Shown here: piece after piece, positions 40,711-49,552 of the stretch
Layout of the letters: each line of letters starts with the position of its first letter
How positions within the stretch are numbered: position 1 is the stretch's first letter
DNA from: JACKII01 sp041687435
GTDB taxonomy: Bacteria > Pseudomonadota > Alphaproteobacteria > Bin95
NCBI GenBank assembly: GCA_041687435.1
Contig: JAWLBX010000015.1
Location: 20,245-84,244 of the forward strand
Length of the DNA stretch: 64,000 bases
Reading direction: 5' to 3'
Notes under the pieces: model-generated
Database searches by the model: none
Seen by the model: the letters and a program-made list of their open reading frames with translations, nothing else
What the model was told of the DNA's origin: nothing
Made by a program: the position numbers and the translations under genes

Positions 40711-41219
40711 CCAACGCAGAGGCGCGCTTTCATTATCCGCTAAAGAACCTGGTGCCAGACTATTTGCGCGCGGGCGCTGGCTTTGGCCTGACCATGGTGC
40801 CGATGCCGCATGCCATCGGTGGCAGCCCGGTTGTTTTGGTCATCGTTCTGGGCCTCGCCGGGTTGTTCGGATCGTTCGGGCTGACGACCCTGGTGCGCCA
40901 GAAAAGCACCATCTGCGCCTCGGATGAAGGGCTGTGGATCGAGGGCCTGCGCCCCCGTGCCATGCGATGGGAGGAGGTCCGCGAAATCGACCTGCGCTAT
41001 TTTTCAACCCGAAAAGACAGGGAGCAGGGCTGGTTTCAACTGAAAGTCATCGGCCCTAACGGTACGATCAAGGTGGATTCGAACCTGAACGATTTCGATG
41101 GGCTGCTGCACCGGATCGTGACCGCGATCACTCGACACGACCTGTCGGTTACGCCTATTGGTCGGGAAAACCTGACATCGATGGGCCAAACCTTGCCCTA
41201 CCGGGAGGACGATGCGTGA
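40707..41219 (+). CDS. membrane protein with PH-like domain, unknown
   Basis: A 170-residue protein that I do not recognise by name. Two hydrophobic segments (about 22-36 and 40-62) are followed by a cytoplasmic part. There, TICASDEGLWIEGLRPRAMRWEEVREIDLRYF followed by FQLKVIGPNGTIKVDSNLNDFDGLLHRI looks like a bacterial PH-like fold. It overlaps the deacetylase-like gene and the peptide-ABC ATPase gene by 4 bp each, physically linking the glycan cluster to the transporter. Its role is unknown. Confidence 0.65.
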   Translation: MTNAEARFHYPLKNLVPDYLRAGAGFGLTMVPMPHAIGGSPVVLVIVLGLAGLFGSFGLTTLVRQKSTICASDEGLWIEGLRPRAMRWEEVREIDLRYFSTRKDREQGWFQLKVIGPNGTIKVDSNLNDFDGLLHRIVTAITRHDLSVTPIGRENLTSMGQTLPYREDDA

Positions 41220-43078
41220 CGCCGCTGCTTGAGGTCGAAAATCTCTGCATCGACTTCAACCTGGCCAGCGGCCCGATGCGGGCTGTGGATGGCCTCAGCT
41301 TCCGCGTGCCTGCCTGCCGCACCGTCGCGCTGGTTGGCGAAAGCGGCTCCGGCAAGTCGGTCACGGCGCAGGCGATCATGGGCATTTTGCCGAGAGTCGC
41401 ATCCATCACCAGCGGCGCCATCCGGTTCCGCGATCCCGACGGCGATGGAACGATGATCGACCTGGCCCAACTGGCGCCGAACAGCGCCGCCTTCCGCAAT
41501 CTGCGCGGCGGCCGCATCGCCATCATATTTCAGGAGCCGATGACCTCGCTCTCGCCGGTGCACACCATAGGCAACCAGATCGGCGAAGCCCTGGAACTGC
41601 ACCGCGGCATCTCCAGCCGCGAGGCACGGGCCGAAACCGCCGAAATGCTGAGCCTTGTCGGCTTTCCCGACCCGAAACGCGCGGTTGACAGCTACCCTTT
41701 TGAACTGTCCGGTGGCCTGCGCCAGCGGGCCATGATCGCCATGGCGCTGGTCTGCCAGCCGGCCCTGCTGATCGCCGACGAACCGACCACGGCGCTGGAC
41801 GTTACCATCCAGGCGCAAATCCTGAAGCTGCTGAAAGACCTGCAGGGCCGCTTCGAGATGGCTGTTCTGATCATCACCCACGATCTGGGCGTGGTCGCCA
41901 ACGTCGCGGACGAGGTGGTGGTGCTCTACCATGGCAAGCTGATGGAATCCGGCCCGGTGGAGGAGATTTTCCGCAATCCCGGCCATCCCTACCTGAAAGC
42001 GCTGCTGCACGCCGTCCCTCGCTTTCACATGGAGCCCGGCGAACGGCTGGTGCCCCTGCGGGAGGTGGAGGCGTCAAGCGGCACGCTGTTGGCGCCCAGG
42101 CCGCCGCTGGCAGGGGCCGAGCCGATTCTTTCGGTCCGGAACCTTTCCAAATCGTTCGGCCAGCGCAAACGGGGCCTGTTCGGCGGCAGCGCAGCGGAGC
42201 GGGTGCAGGCAGTGCGCGACGTTTCCTTCACCATCGCGCCGGGGGAGTGCCTGGGGCTGGTGGGGGAAAGCGGCTGCGGCAAGTCTACCGCCTCCAAAAT
42301 CATCATGCGGGCGGTCCAGCCGGATACGGGCAGCATCACGCTGCGCACGGAAGACGGCCCGCTCGACGTTCTGTCGGCGGAAGGCCGCGACCTGATGCGC
42401 CTGCGCAGCCGCTTGCAATATATTTTTCAGGATCCTTTCAGCGCCCTCAACCCCCGCATGACGGTGTTCGACATCGTCAGTGAGCCGTTGGTCATCCATG
42501 GCATCGGTACGCCGCAGGAACGGCGCGCTTTCGTCATTGAACTGATGCAGCGGGTCGGCCTCGATCCCCGCTACCTGAACCGGTATCCCCACAGCTTTTC
42601 CGGCGGGCAGCGCCAGCGCATCGGCATTGCCCGGGCGCTCGCCCTGCGTCCGCAGGTGCTGATCTGCGACGAGCCGGTTTCCGCCCTGGACGTATCGGTA
42701 CAGGCGCAGATTCTGAACCTGCTGAAAGACCTGCAACGCGAGCTCGGTCTGACCTATCTCTTCATCTCCCACAATCTGGCGGTGGTGGACTATATGGCCG
42801 ACCGCATCGCGGTAATGTGCGCCGGACGTCTGGTGGAACTGGCGCCGCGCACCGCTCTGTTCCGCGCACCTATGCATCCCTACACCCAGGCGCTGCTGAC
42901 GGCGGTGCCAGAGCCAAGCCTGGACCATCCGCTAGACTTCAACCGGGTGATGGACGAACGCAGCTCCGACCCGGCGGCATGGCCGGCCCCCTATGCCGAT
43001 GCCGACGGCAGCGCCGTGCTGACCGAGGTCGAACCCGGCCATTTCGTCCGCCGCTCCGCAGTTGCGGCTGCGGCATAG
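41216..43078 (+). CDS. dual-domain peptide ABC transporter ATPase (YejF/GsiA-like)
   Basis: A 620-residue protein with two fused nucleotide-binding domains of the oligopeptide type. Walker A motifs are GESGSGKS (about 42-49) and GESGCGKS (about 350). Signatures are FELSGGLRQRAMIAMAL and FSGGQRQRIGIARALAL; Walker B motifs are LLIADEPTTALD and VLICDEPVSALD. The C-terminal oligopeptide-ABC extensions (HPYLKALLHAVP and HPYTQALLTAVP) are present in both halves. The GTG start overlaps the upstream gene (GTGA). It energises the binding protein and permeases encoded next. Confidence 0.92.
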   Translation: MTPLLEVENLCIDFNLASGPMRAVDGLSFRVPACRTVALVGESGSGKSVTAQAIMGILPRVASITSGAIRFRDPDGDGTMIDLAQLAPNSAAFRNLRGGRIAIIFQEPMTSLSPVHTIGNQIGEALELHRGISSREARAETAEMLSLVGFPDPKRAVDSYPFELSGGLRQRAMIAMALVCQPALLIADEPTTALDVTIQAQILKLLKDLQGRFEMAVLIITHDLGVVANVADEVVVLYHGKLMESGPVEEIFRNPGHPYLKALLHAVPRFHMEPGERLVPLREVEASSGTLLAPRPPLAGAEPILSVRNLSKSFGQRKRGLFGGSAAERVQAVRDVSFTIAPGECLGLVGESGCGKSTASKIIMRAVQPDTGSITLRTEDGPLDVLSAEGRDLMRLRSRLQYIFQDPFSALNPRMTVFDIVSEPLVIHGIGTPQERRAFVIELMQRVGLDPRYLNRYPHSFSGGQRQRIGIARALALRPQVLICDEPVSALDVSVQAQILNLLKDLQRELGLTYLFISHNLAVVDYMADRIAVMCAGRLVELAPRTALFRAPMHPYTQALLTAVPEPSLDHPLDFNRVMDERSSDPAAWPAPYADADGSAVLTEVEPGHFVRRSAVAAAA

Positions 43079-43094
43079 AAGGAGGCGTCAAGTG

Positions 43095-44972
43095 ATGCGC
43101 ATCGTCCTTCTGCTGCTGGCTTGGCTCAGCCTTGGCGCCGCCACCTTCATCGACCCCCCCTATTTTGCGGACGCAGTCAAAGCCGGCGACCTGCCGCCCG
43201 TGGCGGAACGGCTGCCGCAGGAACCGATGACCGAGCCATTCGCCGAACCGTTTGCCCGGCCCGGCCGGCACGGCGGTTCGCTCAACATCCTGATGGCCAG
43301 CGCCAAGGATGTCCGCCAGATGGTGGTCTACGGCTATGCCCGCCTCATCGGCTACAACCACGAACTGAAGCTGAAGCCCAATGTTCTGGAGCGCTACGAG
43401 GTGGAGGACGGCCGCATCTTCACCCTTTACCTGCGCAAGGGCCATAGCTGGTCGGATGGCGCGCCGTTCACCTCGGAAGATTTCCGCTATTGGTGGGAGG
43501 ACATGGCCAACAATCCGGAGCTTTCCCCCTCCGGCCCGCCGATCGAAATGCTGGTGGATGGCCAGCCGCCCGTGGTGGAGTACCTGGACGACACCACCAT
43601 CCGCTACACATGGCCGAGCCCGAACCCCGCATTCGTTCCGGCGCTGGCCGGCGCGCGGCCGTTGGATATCTATGCGCCCAAGCATTATCTGAAAAAATAC
43701 CACCCGCGGCATGCCGATCCGCAGAAATTGCAGGAACGGGTCGAGAAATCGAAACGGCGGAACTGGGCGTCCCTGCACAACCGCAAGGACAATGCCTACA
43801 AGAACGACAACCCCGACCTGCCGACGCTTCAGCCCTGGCGCAACACAACCTACTCACCGGCAGAGCGTTTCGTGTTTCAGCGCAACCCCTATTACCATCG
43901 CGTTGATGGCGAAGGCCGGCAGCTGCCCTATCTGGACGAGGTCATCATAACCATCGCCTCCGCCGGCCTCATTCCGGCCAAGGCGGGCAGCGGCGAAAGC
44001 GACCTGCAGGCCCGCTATCTGCGCTTTGCCAACGTCTCGTTCCTGAAGCAGAACGAGGAGCGGCACGGCTTCAACACCCTGCTTTGGCGTACCGGGAAGG
44101 GCGCGGAACTGGCGCTGTATCCGAACCTCAATCATGAAGACCCAGCCTGGCGCAAACTGTTCCGCGATGCCCGTTTCCGCCGGGCTTTGTCGCTGGCCGT
44201 GAACCGGCACGAAATTAACCAAGTCATTTATTACGGCTTCGCGCTGGAAGCCGGCAACGGCCTTCTGCCATCCAGCCCGCTCTATGACAAGGAGCGCGAG
44301 GCGCGGTGGACCCAGTTCGACCTGAAGCGGGCGAACGCCCTGCTCGACGAGATCGGCCTGAAACGCGGATCGGGCGGTATCCGCCAATTGCCGGACGGCA
44401 GGCCGCTCGAAATCATCATCGAAACCGCCGGAGAGAGCACCGAACAGACCGATGCGCTGGAACTGATCCGCGATTCCTGGCTGGAAGCCGGCATCAAGAT
44501 CTACACCAAGCCGCTGCAGCGCGAGGTGCTGCGCAACCGTGTGTTTGCCGGCAAGACCCAGATGGCAATCTGGTTCGGGCTCGAAAACGGCTTGGCCACG
44601 GCAGACATGTCGCCGGCGGAATTGGCGCCGACCAGCCAGCAGCAATTGCAATGGCCGCGCTGGGGACAGTACCGGGAGACCAAGGGCCAGTCCGGCGAAC
44701 CCGTCGATATGGAATTGCCGCAATACCTCTTGGACCTGTACCAGCGCTGGCGCGGCGCGCGGGATCACGATACCCGCGTGGCCATCTGGGGCGAGATTCT
44801 GGATATCTGGACCGACCAGGTTTTCACCATCGGCCTGGCGGCCGGCGTGTTGCAGCCTGTGGTCGCGTCGGATCGCCTGCAGAACATCCCCGCCGAGGGC
44901 TTTTACAACTGGGACCCCGGCGCTCAATTCGGCTGTTACCGGCCGGACCGCTTTTGGCTGACGCCGCAATAA
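43095..44972 (+). CDS. extracellular solute-binding protein family 5 (YejA-like)
   Basis: A 625-residue periplasmic peptide-binding protein. The hydrophobic N-terminus MRIVLLLLAWLSLGAATF forms the signal peptide. Family features include RHGGSLNILMASAKDVRQMVVYGYARLIGY, LRKGHSWSDGAPFTSEDFRYWWEDM, and FRDARFRRALSLAVNRHEINQVIYYG. The large size fits the YejA subgroup, which handles oligopeptides and microcin-like compounds. ATG 43095 follows GGAGG by 10 nt; a GTG one codon upstream is equally possible. The ligand is unknown. Confidence 0.87.
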   Translation: MRIVLLLLAWLSLGAATFIDPPYFADAVKAGDLPPVAERLPQEPMTEPFAEPFARPGRHGGSLNILMASAKDVRQMVVYGYARLIGYNHELKLKPNVLERYEVEDGRIFTLYLRKGHSWSDGAPFTSEDFRYWWEDMANNPELSPSGPPIEMLVDGQPPVVEYLDDTTIRYTWPSPNPAFVPALAGARPLDIYAPKHYLKKYHPRHADPQKLQERVEKSKRRNWASLHNRKDNAYKNDNPDLPTLQPWRNTTYSPAERFVFQRNPYYHRVDGEGRQLPYLDEVIITIASAGLIPAKAGSGESDLQARYLRFANVSFLKQNEERHGFNTLLWRTGKGAELALYPNLNHEDPAWRKLFRDARFRRALSLAVNRHEINQVIYYGFALEAGNGLLPSSPLYDKEREARWTQFDLKRANALLDEIGLKRGSGGIRQLPDGRPLEIIIETAGESTEQTDALELIRDSWLEAGIKIYTKPLQREVLRNRVFAGKTQMAIWFGLENGLATADMSPAELAPTSQQQLQWPRWGQYRETKGQSGEPVDMELPQYLLDLYQRWRGARDHDTRVAIWGEILDIWTDQVFTIGLAAGVLQPVVASDRLQNIPAEGFYNWDPGAQFGCYRPDRFWLTPQ

Positions 44973-45015
44973 GGACAATGGCGATGCGCGCGACGACAGG
45001 CCGGCAGGCCCGCCA

Positions 45016-46014
45016 ATGCTGACCTACATGGCCCGCCGCATCCTGGTGATGATTCCGACGCTGCTGGCGATCAGCATGCTGGTGTTCATCATCATTCAAC
45101 TGCCGCCTGGCGATTATCTCACCACCTACATGGCTGAACTGGAGGCCCAGGGCGAGGCCGTCGATCCCGGCAAGATCGAATTCCTGCGCCAGCAATACGG
45201 CCTCGACAAACCCTATTGGGAGCAATACCTGCTGTGGCTCGGCGGCATGCTGACCGGCGATTTCGGCTATTCCTTCGCCTATGACCTGCCGGTGAGCGAT
45301 GTGGTGGGCGACCGGTTGTATCTCAGCTTCCTGCTGTCGTTCTCCACCATCATCTTCACATGGGTGGTGGCCTTCCCCATCGGCATTTATTCCGCCACCA
45401 ATCAGTACAGTTGGGGCGACCATGGCCTGACATTCATCGGTTTTCTGGGGCTGGCAACGCCGAACTTCCTGCTGGCATTGGTGATGCTCTATTTTGGCAA
45501 GGTCTGGTTCGGCACCTCCATCGGCGGACTGATGGACCCGGAATATCTCAACCAGCCGATGTCCTGGGCCAAATTCCTAAGCGTGCTGGAGCACCTGTGG
45601 GTGCCGGTGGTGGTGATCGGCACGTCCGGAACCGCAGGAATGATCCGGCGCTTACGGGCCAACCTGCTGGACGAGTTGCAGAAACAGTATGTCGTGACGG
45701 CGCGGGCCAAGGGGCTTAGTCCGTTCAAGGTATTGACCAAATACCCGCTGCGCATGGCGCTGAACCCGTTCATTGCCGACATTGGCAACCTGCTGCCGCA
45801 GGTGGTTTCCGGCGCGGCGATCGTCTCGCTGGTGCTCTCCCTGCCGACAACCGGACCGATGCTGATCGAGGCGCTGAGGGCGCAGGATATGTACCTGGCC
45901 GGGTCGTTCCTCATGTTTTTGGCGGCGCTCACCGTCGTCGGCGTACTGATTTCCGACCTGGCACTGGCTGCGCTTGACCCGCGCATCCGCCTGGGCGGAG
46001 GGACGGAGCAATGA
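45016..46014 (+). CDS. peptide ABC transporter permease (DppB/YejB-like)
   Basis: A 332-residue inner-membrane permease with about six helices. It begins MLTYMARRILVMIPTLLAISMLVFIIIQLPPGDYL, the standard start of the DppB class. The coupling EAA-type loop near TARAKGLSPFKVLTKYPLRMALNPF contacts the ATPase. The next permease gene overlaps by 4 bp. Together with the binding protein and dual ATPase it forms a complete importer. Confidence 0.93.
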   Translation: MLTYMARRILVMIPTLLAISMLVFIIIQLPPGDYLTTYMAELEAQGEAVDPGKIEFLRQQYGLDKPYWEQYLLWLGGMLTGDFGYSFAYDLPVSDVVGDRLYLSFLLSFSTIIFTWVVAFPIGIYSATNQYSWGDHGLTFIGFLGLATPNFLLALVMLYFGKVWFGTSIGGLMDPEYLNQPMSWAKFLSVLEHLWVPVVVIGTSGTAGMIRRLRANLLDELQKQYVVTARAKGLSPFKVLTKYPLRMALNPFIADIGNLLPQVVSGAAIVSLVLSLPTTGPMLIEALRAQDMYLAGSFLMFLAALTVVGVLISDLALAALDPRIRLGGGTEQ

Positions 46015-47195
46015 CCCCTCCCCCCCGCAATTCCGAAGAGGAAAAACTGCCGCACACGGTCTCCGAAGCGCCATTCGACCCCTATTCGGTCGAGGCCGTG
46101 ACGCCGGAACAGGAACGCTATTATCTGGCCACCCAGTGGCAACTGATGTGGTGGAAGTTAAAGCGGCACAAGCTCGCGGTCTGGTCCGGCGTGTTCCTGA
46201 TCGTCATGTACGCCACCATCCTGATGAGCGAACTGCTTGCCCCCTATGCGCTGCAAACCCGCAACACCGACTTCCTGTATCACCCGCCGCAAGCGGTTCA
46301 CTGGTTCCATGAGGGTGAATTCATCGGCCCCTTCGTCTACAGAAGCGTCGGCGAGTTCGACCTCAAGGACTTCCAATGGAAATACACGGAGGATGCGAGC
46401 CAGCCGCAGCCAATCCGGTTTTTCTGCCTGGGCGACAGCTATCGCTATTTCGGCATGATCGAGGGTCGGTTTCATCTGTTCTGTCCAGCCGAAGGCGGCG
46501 AACTGTTCCTGTTGGGTACGGATCGGCTGGGCCGCGACGTGCTCTCGCGCATGATCTATGGTGCCCGCATCTCCCTGACGGTTGGCCTGTTCGGTATCAC
46601 CATTTCGTTCCTGATCGGCATCATCGTCGGCGGTCTTGCCGGGTATTATGGCGGCTGGGTCGACAGCCTGACGCAACGGATGATCGAGGTGGTACGATCG
46701 TTTCCGGAATTACCCTTGTGGATGGCGCTGTCCGCCGCCCTCCCGGTGACCTGGAGCCCGATTGTCATCTATTTCGGCATCACCATCATTCTGGGCCTGC
46801 TCGATTGGACCGGCCTCGCCCGCGCCGTACGCTCCAAACTGCTGGCACTGCGGGAGGAAGATTTCACCACTGCCGCAGTGCTCTTAGGCGCACGGCCCAC
46901 GCGGGTCATCGGCCGCCACCTGATTCCCAACTTCATGAGCCACCTGATCGCTTCCGCCACCCTGTCCATCCCCAGCATGATTCTGGGCGAAACGGCCCTC
47001 AGCTTCCTCGGGCTGGGACTGCGTCCGCCGATCACCAGTTGGGGCGTGCTTTTGGTGGAGGCGCAGAACATTAACGTGGTAGCGCTCTACCCGTGGCTGA
47101 TGCTGCCGGTGGTGCCGGTGATTCTGACGATCCTTGCGTTCAACTTTCTGGGCGATGGGCTGCGGGATGCGGCAGACCCTTACAAAAACAGTTAA
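46011..47195 (+). CDS. peptide ABC transporter permease (DppC/YejE-like)
   Basis: A 394-residue second permease. An N-terminal cytoplasmic segment leads to KLKRHKLAVWSGVFLIVMYATILMS (first helix). A periplasmic loop of about 110 residues with LGTDRLGRDVLSRMIYGARISL is followed by five more helices with the L-G-A-R-P-T-R-V-I-G-R-H-L-I-P-N coupling loop. The long loop is a feature of the Yej-type DppC proteins. It ends the transporter operon; no clear terminator follows before pal. Confidence 0.92.
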   Translation: MTPPPRNSEEEKLPHTVSEAPFDPYSVEAVTPEQERYYLATQWQLMWWKLKRHKLAVWSGVFLIVMYATILMSELLAPYALQTRNTDFLYHPPQAVHWFHEGEFIGPFVYRSVGEFDLKDFQWKYTEDASQPQPIRFFCLGDSYRYFGMIEGRFHLFCPAEGGELFLLGTDRLGRDVLSRMIYGARISLTVGLFGITISFLIGIIVGGLAGYYGGWVDSLTQRMIEVVRSFPELPLWMALSAALPVTWSPIVIYFGITIILGLLDWTGLARAVRSKLLALREEDFTTAAVLLGARPTRVIGRHLIPNFMSHLIASATLSIPSMILGETALSFLGLGLRPPITSWGVLLVEAQNINVVALYPWLMLPVVPVILTILAFNFLGDGLRDAADPYKNS

Positions 47196-47220
47196 CCCAG
47201 GCGGGTAAAGCCGCATCGGC

Positions 47221-47277
47221 ATTGCTCGCAATTGCGTTTTGACATGTGCCGGCGTAGCTTTGTGGCTGGCGAGCAAT
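47221..47277. promoter_or_regulatory. inverted repeat and possible promoter upstream of pal
   Basis: ATTGCTCGC (47221-47229) and GCGAGCAAT (47269-47277) form a perfect 9-bp inverted repeat. Between them lies a TTGACA-like -35 (47239-47244). No convincing -10 is present at 16-18 bp, so the promoter call is tentative. Confidence 0.25.
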
Positions 47278-47329
47278 TCGGCTGTGCCACCCAACATTCA
47301 CCCTGTCGCTGCGGCGGAGGAGATCATAA

Positions 47330-47833
47330 ATGCGGTTTTTAATGGCTCTGGCCTTGGGCCTTTTCGTTGCGGCATGCAGCACCAGCCAACAAGCCGGCAC
47401 CGATGCCAGCGGCACCGGAACCACCGGCACCGGCACCACCGGTCAGGTCACCGGCCCTGCCCCCGGCACCCAGGCTGAGTTGAACCAGACCATCGGCGAT
47501 CGCGTGTTCTTCGACTTCGACCGCTACAACATCCGCTCGGATATGCAGGGCACAGTCGCAGCTTGGGCGCAGTGGATGCGGAACAACCCCGGCGTTTCGA
47601 TCCTGGTCGAAGGCCATGCTGACGAGCGCGGCACCCGTGACTATAACTATGCGCTAGGAGCCCGCCGTTCGCATGAGGTGAAGGTGGCGCTGGTGGCAAT
47701 GGGGATCGATGGCAGCCGCATCGAAACCACCACCTTTGGCAAGGATCGCCCGGCCGTAATGGGCTCGAACGAAGCCGCCTGGGCCAAAAACCGCCGCGCC
47801 GTCGTCGTGGTCACCCAGGGACCAAGTGCCTAA
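47330..47833 (+). CDS. pal: peptidoglycan-associated lipoprotein Pal
   Basis: A 167-residue outer-membrane lipoprotein of the Tol-Pal envelope system. The signal peptide ends in the lipobox VAAC (Cys16). A low-complexity Gly/Thr linker (about 26-42) leads to the OmpA-like domain: RVFFDFDRYNIRSD, VEGHADERGTRDYNYALGARRSHEV and TFGKDRPAVMGSNEAAWAKNRRAVV. GGAGGAG precedes the ATG. The tolQRAB genes that usually precede pal are not in the window; a peptide transporter lies there instead. A short gene follows 3 bp later. Confidence 0.95.
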   Translation: MRFLMALALGLFVAACSTSQQAGTDASGTGTTGTGTTGQVTGPAPGTQAELNQTIGDRVFFDFDRYNIRSDMQGTVAAWAQWMRNNPGVSILVEGHADERGTRDYNYALGARRSHEVKVALVAMGIDGSRIETTTFGKDRPAVMGSNEAAWAKNRRAVVVVTQGPSA

Positions 47834-47836
47834 CCC

Positions 47837-48274
47837 ATGCAGTTACCTAAAGCCGCGCTCGCAGGCCTTCTGGCGATACTGATACCGGCTTCAGCCGGTG
47901 CGGTATCGGCAGAGGAATTGCGGGCGCCGCTTTTGCGTGGCGAATTCGACGAGGCCACGTTTGCGCCCGCCGGCGCCGGCCAACCCGCACCGCGGGATAC
48001 GGCAGCGGGCAGTTACTATCTTGGCCTCGCCGCCTTTGCCCGGCAGGACTATCCTGCCGCCATCTCTACTCTGGCGACAGTCGCCGAGCAGCACAGCGGC
48101 AAGCCCGTCGGTCTGCGGGCGGCAGTTGCCGCCACGCTAGCCCTCTCCCGCAATGGCGATAACGCCAACGCCTGCCAGTATGCCAGCGTCGTATTGCCGT
48201 TGACCGGCAGTCTCTCGCCGATCTGGCGTGTGTGGGTGGAAGAAGCGCAGCGCAGCAGCGGGTGCGCCGAATAG
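47837..48274 (+). CDS. short secreted protein downstream of pal
   Basis: A 145-residue protein with a signal peptide (about 1-23, ending A-G-A-V-S-A). The mature region has one TPR-like helical pair (GSYYLGLAAFARQDYPAAISTLATVAEQ) and a C-terminal Cys pair region (ANACQYA...RSSGCAE). The position after pal is normally held by cpoB/ybgF, which is longer and carries several TPRs plus a coiled coil. This could be a shrunken or unrelated substitute. It starts 3 bp after the pal stop and runs into tilS with overlap. Confidence 0.65.
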   Translation: MQLPKAALAGLLAILIPASAGAVSAEELRAPLLRGEFDEATFAPAGAGQPAPRDTAAGSYYLGLAAFARQDYPAAISTLATVAEQHSGKPVGLRAAVAATLALSRNGDNANACQYASVVLPLTGSLSPIWRVWVEEAQRSSGCAE

Positions 48275-49461
48275 CGGTGAGAGTTGCTGTTGCCGTCTCG
48301 GGCGGCGCTGACAGCACCGCCCTTTTGCTCCTCGCCGCACGGACCTTCCGTCCCGAAACGATTGTCGCGCTGGCTGTCGATCACCAGACGCGCGAGGCAA
48401 GCGGCCAAGAGCGGGGCTATGCCGCCCTGCTGGCCGGTCGGCTAGGGGTGCATTTCCACGTTCTGCGCGCCTCGCCCCAAGGATACGGGCACGCCCACTG
48501 GCGCGCCGCCCGGCTCGCCGCCCTGACCGGATACTGCCGGGAGGCAGGGGTGCCCGTTCTCTGGCTTGGTCAGCATGCCGATGATGCCATTGAAACTGCA
48601 GCCATCCGCCTGCTCGCCCGCGGGCCATTGGAAAGCCTCGCCGGTATCACCGCGATACGGCAGGCCGATGGCGTCCGCATTGAACGGCCCCTGCTGGGCC
48701 GCTCGGCCCGACAACTGCGCCGCGATCTGATGGCGGCCGGCACCGGCTGGACCGAAGACCCCTCCAACCGCAATCCCGCTTACAAACGTGCCGCGGTCCG
48801 TGCCGCTTTGACAGCCATGCCGGAACGCCGGCCCGCGAACGCCAAGCGGATCCGGCGAATTGCGGAATGGCGGATCAGGCAGGAACACGCCGCGGCCGCG
48901 GCCTGGGGCCTTGTGGCCCGGCAATCGCCGCTGGGCGCGGTGACGTTGAACGCCGCTGGCATTGCCGTGCTGCCCAGCGGATTGCGCGCCTACCTGCTAC
49001 GCCGCGCAGCTCTGGCCGTCACCGGGAATCCGGACCGGCTGCGCAACGTGGATTTTGCCGCCATGGCACGCTTGAGCGGGCCAGCATCCCTCGGCGGCGC
49101 GCGCTTGATCCGCGAGGCCGGGCAATGGTGGATCTGCCGCACGGCCGACGCCATCGCGGCGCCGGTGCCGCTGCAGATGGCGATGGTTTGGGACAAGCGC
49201 TGCCGCATCACCGTCTCCGCACCCTTGCCACCCGGCGACTGGTCCATCGTGCCGGTCAAAGGCCAGCGTGTCGGCGCAATGGCCCGGCTGGCACCGGCGC
49301 CGGTGCTGGCGGCCTTGCCTGCGATAGTAGAGGCCGGCCGTATCGTCGCCATCCCGCATCTGAACATCTGGCGCGGCCGTTTCGGCCCGTTCTGGGCAGA
49401 GCATTTACACTGCACCTGGACAGCGGCAGCCGAGCCGGCGATATTTCAGCTTGTGCCGTAG
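48262..49461 (+). CDS. tilS: tRNA(Ile)-lysidine synthase
   Basis: Essential enzyme that adds lysine to C34 of the tRNA-Ile(CAU) anticodon, switching its reading to AUA. The PP-loop ATP motif VAVSGGADSTALLLL is near the N-terminus, and GQHADDAIETAAIRLLARGP and L-L-G-R-S-A-R-Q-L-R-R-D-L are typical. The C-terminal half is diverged. GTG 48262 (399 residues) is used here; GTG 48232 and GTG 48277 are in-frame alternatives and none has a clear ribosome site. All but 48277 overlap the previous gene. ftsH follows, the common alphaproteobacterial order. Confidence 0.9.
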   Translation: MRRIAVRVAVAVSGGADSTALLLLAARTFRPETIVALAVDHQTREASGQERGYAALLAGRLGVHFHVLRASPQGYGHAHWRAARLAALTGYCREAGVPVLWLGQHADDAIETAAIRLLARGPLESLAGITAIRQADGVRIERPLLGRSARQLRRDLMAAGTGWTEDPSNRNPAYKRAAVRAALTAMPERRPANAKRIRRIAEWRIRQEHAAAAAWGLVARQSPLGAVTLNAAGIAVLPSGLRAYLLRRAALAVTGNPDRLRNVDFAAMARLSGPASLGGARLIREAGQWWICRTADAIAAPVPLQMAMVWDKRCRITVSAPLPPGDWSIVPVKGQRVGAMARLAPAPVLAALPAIVEAGRIVAIPHLNIWRGRFGPFWAEHLHCTWTAAAEPAIFQLVP

Positions 49462-49552
49462 CGATGGCATCTTATCTGTTTCCTTGCTACACATGGGCGC
49501 TCGAATTGCGCAGTCCGTCCACCTGTAGGGGTGGACCTTTCTGGGATATCCG

